Origin: Streptomyces sp. WP-1
GTDB lineage: Bacteria; Actinomycetota; Actinomycetes; Streptomycetales; Streptomycetaceae
Direction of reading: 5' to 3'
Assembly (NCBI RefSeq): GCF_030450125.1
Contig: NZ_CP123923.1
Location: 7,554,768-7,618,767 of the forward strand
DNA: 64,000 nt
Shown: positions 56,207-64,000 of the stretch, piece after piece
Layout of the letters: every line of letters begins with the position of its first letter
How positions within the stretch are numbered: position 1 is the first letter of the stretch
Program-made: the position numbers and the translations under genes
The notes under the pieces: generated by a model
What the model was told of the DNA's origin: nothing
What the model saw: the letters and a program-made list of their open reading frames with translations, nothing else
The model's database searches: none

Positions 56207-58359
56207 GCGAGATGATCACCGCGGACCTGGTCGACCTCGACCTGTCCGCCGAAACCAAGGAAGCGGCGGCGCGCGCCCTCGCCGAGCGGATGGCGGCCCT
56301 GGGCCGGGTGACCGACCTGGCGGGCTTCCTCGCCGACGTGGCCACCCGCGAGGCGCAGATGCCGACCGGCCTGGACGGCGGCATCGGCATCCCGCACTGC
56401 CGCAGCGCCCACGTCACCGAGCCGACGCTCGCCTTCGGGCGCAGCGCCGCCGGGATCGACTTCGGCGCCGCGGACGGCCCCGCCGACCTGGTCTTCCTGA
56501 TCGCCGCACCGGCGGGCGCGGACGACGCCCACCTGACGATCCTGTCCGCCCTGGCCCGCCAGCTGATGAACGCCGAGTTCACGGCCGCGCTGCGCTCGGC
56601 CGCCGACACTGCGACGGCGGCGGCGCTGATCCGGGGGGACGTGACTCCGCGGGAGGCCGCCGCGGCGCAGACGGAGGCGGCCCCGCCCTCGGGTGAGGCG
56701 GCCTCGGGCGCCGCGCAGACCTCTCCGGCCGACGATGCGGCACCGGCGGAGGCGGGCGCGCCGGACGCGGCCCCCGCCACCTCGGAAGCACCCGCCCCGC
56801 AGGACACAGCGGGCCCCGCCACCGCCGATCCCATCCCCGGGCACCCCTTGAGGATCGTCGCCGTCACCTCCTGTCCCACCGGCATCGCGCACACGTACAT
56901 GGCCGCCGAGTCGCTGGAGAACGCCGGCCGGGAGGCGGGCGTCGAACTCGTCGTCGAGACCCAGGGCTCGGCCGGCTTCACCCGCCTCGACCCGGCGCTG
57001 ATCGCCGCGGCGGACGGCGTGATCCTCGCCCACGACGTCCCCGTGCGGGGCAAGGACCGCTTCGCCGGGAAACCGACCGTGGACGTCGGCGTGAAGGCCG
57101 GCATCAACCGCCCCGGCGAACTGATTGCCGAGGTCCGGCAGAAGGCCGCCCGGGGTGAGACGACCGCCCCGGCCGCCGCCGGCACCCCGGTCGAACGCAC
57201 CGGTGAATCCGGCGAGGGCTACGGCACCAAGCTGCGCAAGTGGCTCATGTCGGGCGTCAGTTACATGGTCCCGTTCGTCGCGGCCGGCGGTCTGCTGATC
57301 GCGATCGGCTTCGCGCTCGGCGGCTACAAGGTCAACAAGGCCCCCTCGGTCATGGACCACTTCGTCTGGACCCAGGCCGACAACTGGGCCGCGCTGATGT
57401 TCCAGATCGGCGGGGTGGCCTTCGCCTTCCTCGTCCCGGTCCTGGCCGGCTACATCGCCTACGGCATCGCCGACCGCCCCGGGCTGGTCCCCGGCTTCGT
57501 CGGCGGTTCGATCGCGCTGTCCATCAACGCCGGCTTCCTCGGCGGTCTGGCGGCCGGACTGATCTCCGGCGCGGTGGTGACGGCGATCCAGCGGGTGCGG
57601 ATACCGCAGGCGCTGCGCGGCATCATGCCGGTGGTGGTGATCCCGCTGATCTCCTCGGCCGTCGTCGGGTTCCTGATGTTCGTCGTCATCGGCAAGCCCG
57701 TCGCCACCGCGCAGAAGGGCATGACGGACTGGCTGTCCGGGCTCAGCGGCGCCAACGCCGTGCTGCTCGGCGCGCTGCTCGGCCTGATGATGTGCTTCGA
57801 TCTCGGCGGCCCGGTCAACAAGGTCGCCTACACCTTCGCCACCGCCGGGATCGCGGTCTCCGACCCGAGCGACTCGGCGATGAAGATCATGGCCGCGGTG
57901 ATGGCGGCGGGCATGGTGCCCCCGCTGGCCATGGCCCTGGCCACCACCGTGCGCGGCCGGCTGTTCACCGCGACCGAGCGGGAGAACGGCAAGGCCGCCT
58001 GGGTCCTGGGCGCCTCGTTCATCTCCGAGGGCGCGATCCCGTTCGCCGCGGCCGATCCGCTGCGGGTCATCCCGTCGGCGATGGCGGGCGGCGCGCTCAC
58101 CGGAGCCCTGTCGATGGCCTTCGGTGCCACCCTGCGCGCCCCGCACGGCGGCGTCTTCGTGGTCCCGCTGATCGGTAACCCGTTCCTCTATTTGATCGCC
58201 GTCGCGGCCGGCGTGTGCGCCTCGGCGGGCCTGGTGGTCGCCCTCAAGACCCTGCGCGGCTCCGCCCCGGGCACCCCGGGCGGCGAGCGGGAGAAGGGCG
58301 AGCACGGGCAGGCGGCGCGGGCTGGGTCGGCCGACCGCGAACAGCCGGTGGCCGCCTGA
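56203..58359 (+). CDS. fruA: Fructose-specific PTS permease, EIIABC
   Basis: 718 residues from ATG 56203 with GAAGGAG upstream. EIIA (residues ~1-150) has the phospho-His H65 in DGGIGIPHCRSAHV. After an Ala/Pro linker, EIIB (~205-310) has the phospho-Cys in VAVTSCPTGIAHTYMAAESL. EIIC (~340-690) is a polytopic membrane domain starting KLRKWLMSGVSYMVPFVAAGG, with GLVPGFVGGSIA and FDLGGPVNKVAYTFATAGIA. It imports fructose as fructose 1-phosphate, using phosphate from HPr. The domain order A-B-C is that of Streptomyces fructose permeases. Confidence 0.95.
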   Translation: MSEMITADLVDLDLSAETKEAAARALAERMAALGRVTDLAGFLADVATREAQMPTGLDGGIGIPHCRSAHVTEPTLAFGRSAAGIDFGAADGPADLVFLIAAPAGADDAHLTILSALARQLMNAEFTAALRSAADTATAAALIRGDVTPREAAAAQTEAAPPSGEAASGAAQTSPADDAAPAEAGAPDAAPATSEAPAPQDTAGPATADPIPGHPLRIVAVTSCPTGIAHTYMAAESLENAGREAGVELVVETQGSAGFTRLDPALIAAADGVILAHDVPVRGKDRFAGKPTVDVGVKAGINRPGELIAEVRQKAARGETTAPAAAGTPVERTGESGEGYGTKLRKWLMSGVSYMVPFVAAGGLLIAIGFALGGYKVNKAPSVMDHFVWTQADNWAALMFQIGGVAFAFLVPVLAGYIAYGIADRPGLVPGFVGGSIALSINAGFLGGLAAGLISGAVVTAIQRVRIPQALRGIMPVVVIPLISSAVVGFLMFVVIGKPVATAQKGMTDWLSGLSGANAVLLGALLGLMMCFDLGGPVNKVAYTFATAGIAVSDPSDSAMKIMAAVMAAGMVPPLAMALATTVRGRLFTATERENGKAAWVLGASFISEGAIPFAAADPLRVIPSAMAGGALTGALSMAFGATLRAPHGGVFVVPLIGNPFLYLIAVAAGVCASAGLVVALKTLRGSAPGTPGGEREKGEHGQAARAGSADREQPVAA

Positions 58360-58533
58360 CGGCCCTGCCGCTTTGGGGTGTTGCGAACAGTTCACGTCAC
58401 TTCGAGATACGTCATGGTCCGGGGCCGATGCCCCGGGCCGTGGTGTTCACTTGGTGACATGCCTGAGCGCGTTCGATGTTGATGTGGTGCGGCGTGGCCC
58501 TGCCCGACGTGCTGATCATCGCCTGCGCCTTCG

Positions 58534-59394
58534 TTGCCCGACTACCCCGTCTCCGCGCTGCCGGTCACCGTGCCGTTCCCGGAGGGCACGCTCGCCCAGA
58601 TCCAGTGGGACTGGACACCGGGCACCGGCCTCCTGAGCGGGGACAAGGTGCTGCTGCCCGTCGACCTGGTGCGGCGCCGAGCGCATCGGCCCGAGCGGAC
58701 GCCGGACCTACTGCGCGCGACCAGCACCGGCCTGGTGTGCGGCAACACCCGCGACGAGGCCCTGCTGCACGCCCTGTTCGAGGTCGTGGAGCGGGACGTA
58801 CTGCACCGCGATCAGCGGTGCGGCGGTCGCCTGCGGACGTCGATCGACCCCACGACGGTCGATGACCCGCACGCCCGGGACGTCATCGACCGGCTGACGG
58901 CGGCCGGGATGGGCCTGGAGGCGGCGCTGGTCGAGGGCCCGTACAACCTCCCGGTGTGCGTGGCCTACCTGTGCTCCGAGGACGCCCCGGTCATTTTTGC
59001 GGGCGGCGGCTGTCACATCCGGCCGGCCATCGCCCTGACCCGCGCCCTGACCGAGGCGGGGCAGTCGCGGCTGGCGACCATCGCCGGGACCCGGGACGAT
59101 TTCCCGAGCGACCTCGCCTGGCTGCACGCCCCGTCCATCCCTGCGCCGCCCCCGCGACACCTGTCCGCATGGTCGGAGGCGATCACCTACTTCACCCCGG
59201 AGGCGGGCGGCTTCGCCGTCCAGGTCGTGGACGTCGCCCGACGGATCCAGGTCGTCACCGGTCATGAGCCGATAGCCCTGGACCTCTCGACTCCGGGCTC
59301 CCCCGTCCACGCGGTCCAGGTCGTCTGCCCCGGCACCCGGTCCGGCCGCGCCCTGCGCTTTCCTCTGCGCCAGGGTGAGCTGTGCGATGGGTGA
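58534..59394 (+). pseudogene. YcaO-domain protein missing its N-terminus
   Basis: The frame opens at a TTG at 58534 and codes for DKVLLPVDLVRRRAHR, then ATSTGLVCGNTRDEALLHALFEVVERD, the conserved YcaO ATP/Mg segment (S-x-G-L-x-x-G-N-T-x-x-E-A-L-x-x-x-x-x-E-V-x-E-R-D), then TLTRALTEAGQSRLATIAGT and a C-terminal SPVHAVQVVCPGTRSGRALR. YcaO enzymes use ATP to form azolines or thioamides, or amidines, in RiPPs and other pathways; full-length proteins have ~400-450 residues. Here 287 codons remain and no N-terminal domain or ribosome site precedes them, so it looks truncated. No RiPP precursor or partner gene is visible nearby. Confidence 0.6.
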
Positions 59395-59581
59395 TGGGTT
59401 CATGGCCGCCGGGGCTCAGGGCCATGTGCCCGAGTGGGCGGCGGTCGCAAGTCTTTTGGGTGCCTGTTCAAAGCCGAACTGCCCGGTAGGGTCGACGAGT
59501 TCGCAGAAGCGATGGTCCAGCTGGAGGGGATCCGCAGGTGGGGCATGGGTTGAACCTCCGTTCGATTGGGGAGGGTGCGGT

Positions 59582-60061
59582 GTGAGTTACGAATTGCAGG
59601 CGGTCATCGCGGGCGACGAGATGCTGCGGACAGTGTCGCGAGAGCTTCCTGGATCCCAAGTGGTGCCTCTCGGCCAGGGCTTGTCGCTGATACCGATGAC
59701 CGATGAGGTCTTCGACGGCGCCACGGACGGCTGTGGGGGAAAAGACCTGGGGTTCTGGCGGTTGCCAGGGGGCTTCGACACCCTGCTGGCTCAATGGTCC
59801 GCCGCGGGGCCCATCGCCTATGCGGAGGCGGAATACTTCGGGGGAGCCGGCGAGCAACGAGCCGCCGTCTGGGCCGAGGGCTCACTCGCGCTGGGGCCGC
59901 TGGACAAGCCGACGAGGAAGCGATTCTGGCGAGCGGTCAGCCCCGTCTCGCAGGCGCTGCGGCGGCTTGGCGCACGAAGGAGCCCGGGCGAGGACGAGTT
60001 CGAGGCCCTGGGGCTGGACCGCCACCGCACCAACGGGGACTGGATCTCCAGCGCCTGCTAG
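59582..60061 (+). CDS. Hypothetical protein
   Basis: 159 residues from GTG 59582, with GGGAGGG about 7 nt upstream, a convincing start. The sequence (YELQAVIAGDEMLRTVSREL, VPLGQGLSLIPMTDEVFDGA, QWSAAGPIAYAEAEYFGGAG, AVWAEGSLALGPLDKPTRKR) suggests a mixed alpha/beta soluble protein with a possible ligand pocket; the pattern EAEYFGGxGxQxAxVW is typical of a Streptomyces hypothetical family encountered near toxin-immunity-like genes. No signal peptide or catalytic motif is seen. Whether it is an immunity protein is speculative. Confidence 0.75.
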   Translation: MSYELQAVIAGDEMLRTVSRELPGSQVVPLGQGLSLIPMTDEVFDGATDGCGGKDLGFWRLPGGFDTLLAQWSAAGPIAYAEAEYFGGAGEQRAAVWAEGSLALGPLDKPTRKRFWRAVSPVSQALRRLGARRSPGEDEFEALGLDRHRTNGDWISSAC

Positions 60062-60342
60062 GTACGGGCGGAACCGACCCTGAAGCGGGGCGCAGGTCCC
60101 GTCTGTCCACTCCTGGCGGCACCCGATGCCGAACCGACTGCGCGGCTTCACCGCCAGCGCTGCACACGAACGAGAAGGCCGCCCCCTGCCACACCGCACT
60201 CGAAACACGGGCCCGGAGTCGGCCTCGGTGGGGGCGGAGCTTGGGGCGCTGGGGTGGCATGTTCTGCCGGGCGGTGTGTGCGGAGTTGTGGTGTTGGTCT
60301 TGTCGTGTCGGCGGTCGGCGTCTGCCGGGCCCGGTGTTCTGG

Positions 60343-60687
60343 TCAGGCAGTGGTCTTCGACGGCGCCTGGTGGTGTTGTGCGCGTAGTTCCTCGTTGATG
60401 CGCTGGGCTTCCTGGAGCTGGTCCTCGAGGATGATGATGCGGCAGGCGGCTTCGATGGGGGTGCCCTCGTCGACGAGTTCGCGGGCACGGGCGGCGATGC
60501 GCAGCTGGTAGCGGGAGTAGCGGCGATGACCGCCTTGTGAGCGCAGGGGGGTGATCAGGCGGTGTTCGCCCAGGGCGCGGAGGAAGGCGGGAGTGGTGCC
60601 GAGCATCTCGGCGGCCCGGCCCATGGTGTAGGCGGGGTAGTCGTCGTCATCGAGATTGTCGACGGGGCGGGAACTGCCAGGGGGCAT
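60343..60687 (-). CDS. MerR-family regulator (short)
   Basis: 114 residues from ATG 60687. The MerR winged helix is clear: [40 protein letters not shown] and [20 protein letters not shown]. There is a short C-terminal helix ([20 protein letters not shown]) that can form a coiled coil but no ligand-binding domain, like the HspR or BldC-type minimal MerR proteins. It may act as a dimeric repressor without a small ligand. A perfect 15-bp hairpin sits 29 bp upstream of the start in the leader. Confidence 0.9.
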   Translation of the reverse strand: MPPGSSRPVDNLDDDDYPAYTMGRAAEMLGTTPAFLRALGEHRLITPLRSQGGHRRYSRYQLRIAARARELVDEGTPIEAACRIIILEDQLQEAQRINEELRAQHHQAPSKTTA

Positions 60688-61247
60688 AGACCTCTTCCTT
60701 CAGCGGACGCGTCGGGGGGCCCGGACGCCGTGCGGCGTCCGGGCCCCGAGCTTGCAACACCATCTACCGGCCGACTGTGCCGGTCTTCTGTGTCCGCAGT
60801 TTCCGCCCGGGAGGGCGGGGCTGCGGGGATCGCGGATGCGTGACCGGGGACCACCTTCCAATCCGGGGCCTGCGGTACCCGGGCGGAGTGCTTCCTCGCC
60901 CGGGCGATCCTGATGGCGTCTCGCTCCTCACCTTCGGTTACTCGGCTGTACTGCTGGATACCACGGGTACTGCTCACGACCCCTGAGAGCCGTGTCCTGC
61001 TTCACCTGCTCGCACGGCAGTTCGTGTCTGCCGTACTCTCTGCGACTTCCTGAGTACGAGCAAGACTGTAGCTCTGCGGCAAGGCAATGTCTACTGTCAC
61101 CGCGACAGATTTTCTCCCGGGCGGGCATTTGGTGTTCTGCCGTAAGTGCATCCGGAAGAGTGTGTTCCCGGGTTGTATCCCGGCTCGGCGGGCACAAGCT
61201 GAACCGGTGGCACAATCCGATCCGATCCGGGGCCGGGGGGGATGCAC
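60688..61247 (-). other. 560-bp stretch between the MerR and HATPase genes
   Basis: Contains the strong hairpin at 60716-60747 near the MerR gene (its own entry). The central part (60960-61080) is of lower GC with CTGCTTCACCTGCTCGCACG-type sequence. No gene is supported. Confidence 0.5.
60716..60747 (-). terminator. Perfect 15-bp hairpin in the MerR leader
   Basis: GGGGCCCGGACGCCG at 60716-60730 and its exact complement at 60733-60747 with only TG between (in practice a 14-bp stem with a 4-nt loop). It is 29 bp upstream of the MerR start, on the side transcription would arrive from. It could be an attenuator of MerR or a terminator for a convergent transcript. Confidence 0.55.
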
Positions 61248-61667
61248 ATGGGTGACACGGAGACGACGGCGCGCACCAGATAGTCCCGAGCCTCTGCCGT
61301 CGTCGTGGGTGACGGTCCTGGCGACATCGCTCATGCGCGTGAGGCCGCCCGCGCCTTCGCCGACGGTCTGGACCCGGCTCCGACTCCCGAGCCGGCGGAA
61401 ACCCTGGCCCTCGTGGTCTCCGAACTCGCCACCAACGCCCTGCGTCACGGCGGCGGCCATTACACCCTCGAACTCGCGGCCGGCACCGATGCGGTACACA
61501 TCGCCGTCAGCGACCTCAACCCCGCACACCCGCGGCCCCGCACCCCGGACCTCGTCGGGGGCACCGGCGGCTTCGGCTGGCCGATGGTCCGCCATCTCGC
61601 CGACACGGTGGCCATCACCCCTGGCCCCGGGCAGGGCAAGACCATCCACATCCGCCTCCCACGGTGA
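61248..61667 (+). pseudogene. HATPase_c anti-sigma-type protein with an early in-frame TAG
   Basis: ATG 61248, behind GGGGGGG, opens with MGDTETTARTR and TAG at 61281-61283 (codon 12), then the same frame continues SRASAVVVGDGPGDIAHARE and the whole domain: LVVSELATNALRHGGGHYTL (N-box), VSDLNPAHPRPRTPDL, GGFGWPMVRHLADTVAITPG (G2). The residues right after the stop match the family's RTYRAxLTVxDDGPGHIAHAR start, so translation is expected to begin upstream of the TAG. A GTG at 61305 could start a nearly full product of ~120 residues, so the gene may still be expressed. Confidence 0.65.
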
Positions 61668-61882
61668 CACGCCGCGGGAACCGGCCTTCCAGGAGCGCAA
61701 GGCCCTGGAGAAGGCCGAGCGGTTGCTGCGCGTTCCCGCACAACACCAGGCCGTGCGAAGAACGGATGCTGACTTGCCCTGCGCGGCCTCGACCTGCCTG
61801 TCCAAGGTGTCATGAAGCGGTATCGGCGCGTCGGACCTTTCCGTGCTGAAGTGACGTCAACCTGCGCCAGTGGACCCCGCTG

Positions 61883-63053
61883 TCATGGAGTGGAAGTCAC
61901 GCCATCAGCGTGGCCCTTGCCGGTGACGAGCGCGAGCCCGTCGGCTCGATCGGCGCGACGCGGCTGCGGCCCGGGCAGGGCGGCGTCGATGAACGCGTCC
62001 CGCGGGTGGGCCATCTCCGGCAGCGCGACGGTCTCGCGGCGCATGAACATGGCGAGCGTCCAGTCCGGGAAGACGCGGACCTTGCGGTTGACGGTGGGCA
62101 CCATGGCGCCGTGGTAGAGGCGGTGGAACCACCAGGCCGGCAGGCCCTTGAGCTTGATCTTGCCGAACATGATCGCGACGCCCTTGTGGACGCCGATGCT
62201 GGCGACCGCACCGAGGTTGGCGTGCTTGTACTCCTTCTGCCGCCGGCCGCGCAGACGGGCGACGATGTTGTCGCCGAGCACCTTGGCCTGGCGGTACGCG
62301 TGCGGGGCTTGACTCCGGCGGTTCAGACGATGGTGGAGGCGGGGGTCTCCACCCCGTTCTTCAGCAGGACCTGCTGGGCGGTGCAGGACTCCATCGAGGT
62401 CTCCAAGTACACCTCGACACCGCGCTGTTCCAGCTTCTCCTTCGTCCACACGCCCAGGTCGGGGCCCATCTCGGGCAGGATGCGGTTCGCGGCTTCGACG
62501 AGGATGAAGCGCATGTCCTCACGGCCGATGTTGCGGTAGTTCTCCGCCGCGTCACGGCACATGTCCTCGATCTCGCCGACAGCCTCCACACCGGCGAAGC
62601 CACCGCCGACGAAGACGAAGGTGAGGGCCTTGCGGCGAGCGTCGGGGTCGGTGGTGGAGTCGGCCTTGTCGAGCTGCCAGAGCACGTGGTTGCGCAGGGA
62701 GACGGCTTCCTCGACGGTCTTCAGGCCGATGGCGTGCTGGGCGAGGCCGGGGATGGGGAAGGTGCGGGAGACCGAGCCGGTGACGACGACGAGGTAGTCG
62801 AAGGGGAGGTCGTACTCGTCACCCGCCGGGGGCACGATCGTCGCGGTCTTACAGGTGTGGTCGACGGCGACCACGTGTCCGGTGACGACGTCGGCCTTCT
62901 TGAGGGTGGGCCGCAGGGGGGGGCGACGAGGTTGCGGTCGGCGACGTTGCCGCCGGCGGCCTCGGGCAGGAACGGCAGGTAGGTCATGTAGGAGCGGGGG
63001 TCGACCACGGTGACCGTGGCCTCGTTGCCGCGGGCGTTGGCGGGCAGCAGGGC
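61883..63053 (-). pseudogene. NADH dehydrogenase (type II, FAD) remnant
   Basis: Pieces of an NDH-2-like flavoprotein are read in order on the minus strand, but in different frames. They are NEATVTVVDPRSYMTYLPFL with AAGGNVADRNLVAP (~62930-63040), then LKKADVVTGHVVAVDHT, FVFVGGGFAGVEAVGEIEDM and LEQRGVEVYLETSMESCTAQ (62323-62915), then YRQAKVLGDNIVARLRGRRQ, HANLGAVASIGVHKGVAIMF and PAWWFHRLYHGAMVPTVNRK. The first GxGxxG FAD site is missing, a frameshift lies near 62920, and ~80-100 residues are lost at about 62323. It cannot encode an active enzyme. Confidence 0.8.
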
Positions 63054-63084
63054 GCGGGGCGCTGGTGGTGAGGCGCGGTTCCTG

Positions 63085-63245
63085 GACGCGATCCGGACGG
63101 TGCTGGGCCTGGTCGGTCTGATCGGTGACCTGGTCGGTGGTGGTTCGGATCCGGGCATGGACATCGAGGATCTGCTCGCGAACCATGGGGAGCTGCTGGA
63201 GGCGATCCTGGCCGGGCAGCAGGATCTGCTGGAGGGCGTCGGCGG
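63085..63245 (+). pseudogene. Unidentified coding fragment
   Basis: The plus strand reads RFLDAIRTVLGLVGLIGDLV, then GMDIEDLLANHGELLEAILAGQQD, LLEGVGGVSGQV with high third-position GC, so it is coding-like. No start or stop belongs to it: it is joined at its left to the NDH remnant (other strand) and at its right to carotenoid-oxygenase debris. It resembles part of a helical/coiled protein, family unknown. Confidence 0.4.
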
Positions 63246-63404
63246 GGTGTCCGGGCAGGTCGGTCGGGGCAGGTGGGCGAGATGGCCTGGACGCCCTCAG
63301 CGAGGAGACCTCCGGCGGGTGGCGGCCCGCTGGCATCACGGCCCGCCCGAACGTCGCCCGCCGAGGTCCCACCCCCATGGACGAGGTCTGCGGGCCCCCG
63401 GTTG

Positions 63405-63902
63405 ATTCATGACATGGCCCGCACCAGCCGCTGTCTGGTTCTGGAACCGGCCTTCTTCGATCTCGCCGCCGCCCTGAACGGTGGTTCCGAGCTTGCCTGG
63501 CGCCCCGAGCAGCCCACGCGCATCGCCCTGATTCCCCGCGACGGCTGCCCGGTCCGCTGGGTCGACGATGAGGCGTTCTGGCTGTGGCACACCGTCAACG
63601 CCTACGACACTCCGGACGGCCGCGTCGTCCTCGGTTATATGCGGTGGCCGTCCCTCTCGCTCGGTGCGGGCCCCACCGGCCGCGCCCCGCACGGCACGGA
63701 ACACGGCCTGCCCCGGGCAGTCGCCGTCTTCACCGCGGGGACGGTGCGGCGCACCCGGCTCAACGACGCCCGCGTGGAACTGCCCCGCATCGACGACCGG
63801 TCCATCGCGCGCCCCCACCACGGCCTGGTCGTCTCGGCGGGCACCGGCCGCACCGAAGTTCCCTTGGGCCTGCGCGGCACCTGGTTGCCCGCCGGGGGAT
63901 GA
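63405..63902 (+). pseudogene. Carotenoid oxygenase (RPE65/CCD family) fragment
   Basis: The frame contains LIHDMARTSRCLVLEPAFFD, then RIALIPRDGCPVRWVDDE and FWLWHTVNAYDTPDGRVVLG. This matches the centre of carotenoid cleavage dioxygenases, including two of the four iron-ligand His (in LIHDMARTS and WHTVNAYD). The N-terminal ~200 residues and the C-terminal blade with the last His are missing; the frame ends at TGA 63900-63902 after VPLGLRGTWLPAGG. A separate ORF start at 63414 (ATG) exists but would give an inactive piece. Confidence 0.65.
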
Positions 63903-63968
63903 GTCCAGCGGGCACGTGCCGGTGACGGGTGTGCCGTATCAGCCACGCGCGGGGAATCCGGGGTGCGT

Positions 63969-63992
63969 TGTGGGTGTGGGTGTGGGTGTGGG
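63969..63992 (+). repeat. Four tandem TGTGGG units at the right edge
   Basis: TGTGGG repeated four times (63969-63992) followed by TGGTGTTT at the window edge. Sequence beyond the window would be needed to see whether the tract continues. Confidence 0.8.
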
Positions 63993-64000
63993 TGGTGTTT

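Noticed and set aside
1..64000. CRISPR arrays, insertion sequences, integrases or a complete prophage
   Set aside because: No regularly spaced repeats, no transposase, recombinase or phage structural motifs were found on either strand; the short tandem repeats seen are simple repeats.

Overview
The window is high-GC actinobacterial DNA, most likely a Streptomyces chromosome. The evidence is strong G/C bias at third codon positions, GTG/TTG starts, ATGA/GTGA gene overlaps, a chaplin gene, many STAS/HATPase/PP2C partner-switching proteins, a SigB/SigF-type sigma factor, and rare TTA (bldA-type) codons confined to a biosynthetic cluster.

Layout. (1) 0-5.4 kb: the 3' end of a LanC-like cyclase gene, a DUF2945 protein next to a DUF3140 stump, a spore-photoproduct-lyase-family radical SAM enzyme, a DedA protein and small secreted or membrane proteins. 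(2) 5.9-25.7 kb: a stress-signalling district. It holds a SigB-type sigma factor with STAS proteins, a HATPase anti-sigma factor and a PAS/GAF/PP2C phosphatase, then glgX, PRC-barrel proteins, a chaplin, carbonic anhydrase and Sua5. Next comes an rsbR-rsbS-rsbT-rsbX stressosome operon flanked on each side by a paralogous PP2C phosphatase and a MarR regulator. (3) 25.7-36.4 kb: a region rich in broken genes (STAS stump, methyltransferase joined to a beta-helix/PKD fragment, a gene with an internal TAA, damaged GNAT and SDR genes, a tRNA-like element without a readable anticodon arm, a sigma factor lacking its middle). Among them are intact YihY, DUF4232, acyl-CoA oxidase and mycothiol-dependent-isomerase-family genes. 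(4) 36.9-54.0 kb: two divergent operons forming a nucleoside-antibiotic-type gene cluster. (5) 54.3-58.4 kb: the fructose operon (DeoR regulator, 1-phosphofructokinase, PTS EIIABC). (6) 58.5-64 kb: partial or decayed YcaO, NADH dehydrogenase and carotenoid-oxygenase genes, a MerR regulator, and a HATPase gene with an early in-frame TAG.

The most interesting part is the cluster at 36.9-54.0 kb. Its minus-strand arm encodes a nucleoside 2-deoxyribosyltransferase-fold nucleotide hydrolase (MilB/BlsM-like), an Asp/Asn beta-hydroxylase-like oxygenase, a GNAT, an MFS exporter, a thymidylate-synthase-fold enzyme (MilA-like CMP hydroxymethylase candidate), a sulfotransferase-like protein and a methyltransferase. 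Its plus-strand arm encodes a radical SAM enzyme, a DegT aminotransferase, a zinc-ribbon methyltransferase, a glycosyltransferase resembling cytosylglucuronate synthase, a histidine phosphatase, a P-loop kinase, a BioF2-type acyltransferase, an unrecognised protein, a PLP decarboxylase, an ACP and an AMP ligase. Read together, this suggests a (hydroxymethyl)cytosine-hexuronate nucleoside related to mildiomycin/blasticidin, carrying an unusual ACP-derived acyl or amine side chain and possibly a sulfate. In-frame TTA codons in three of these genes, including both arms, suggest bldA dependence. No pathway-specific regulator is seen in the cluster.

All assignments come from reading the sequence; no database search was run. 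Start codons were chosen from Shine-Dalgarno position, gene overlap and alignment between paralogues in the window.
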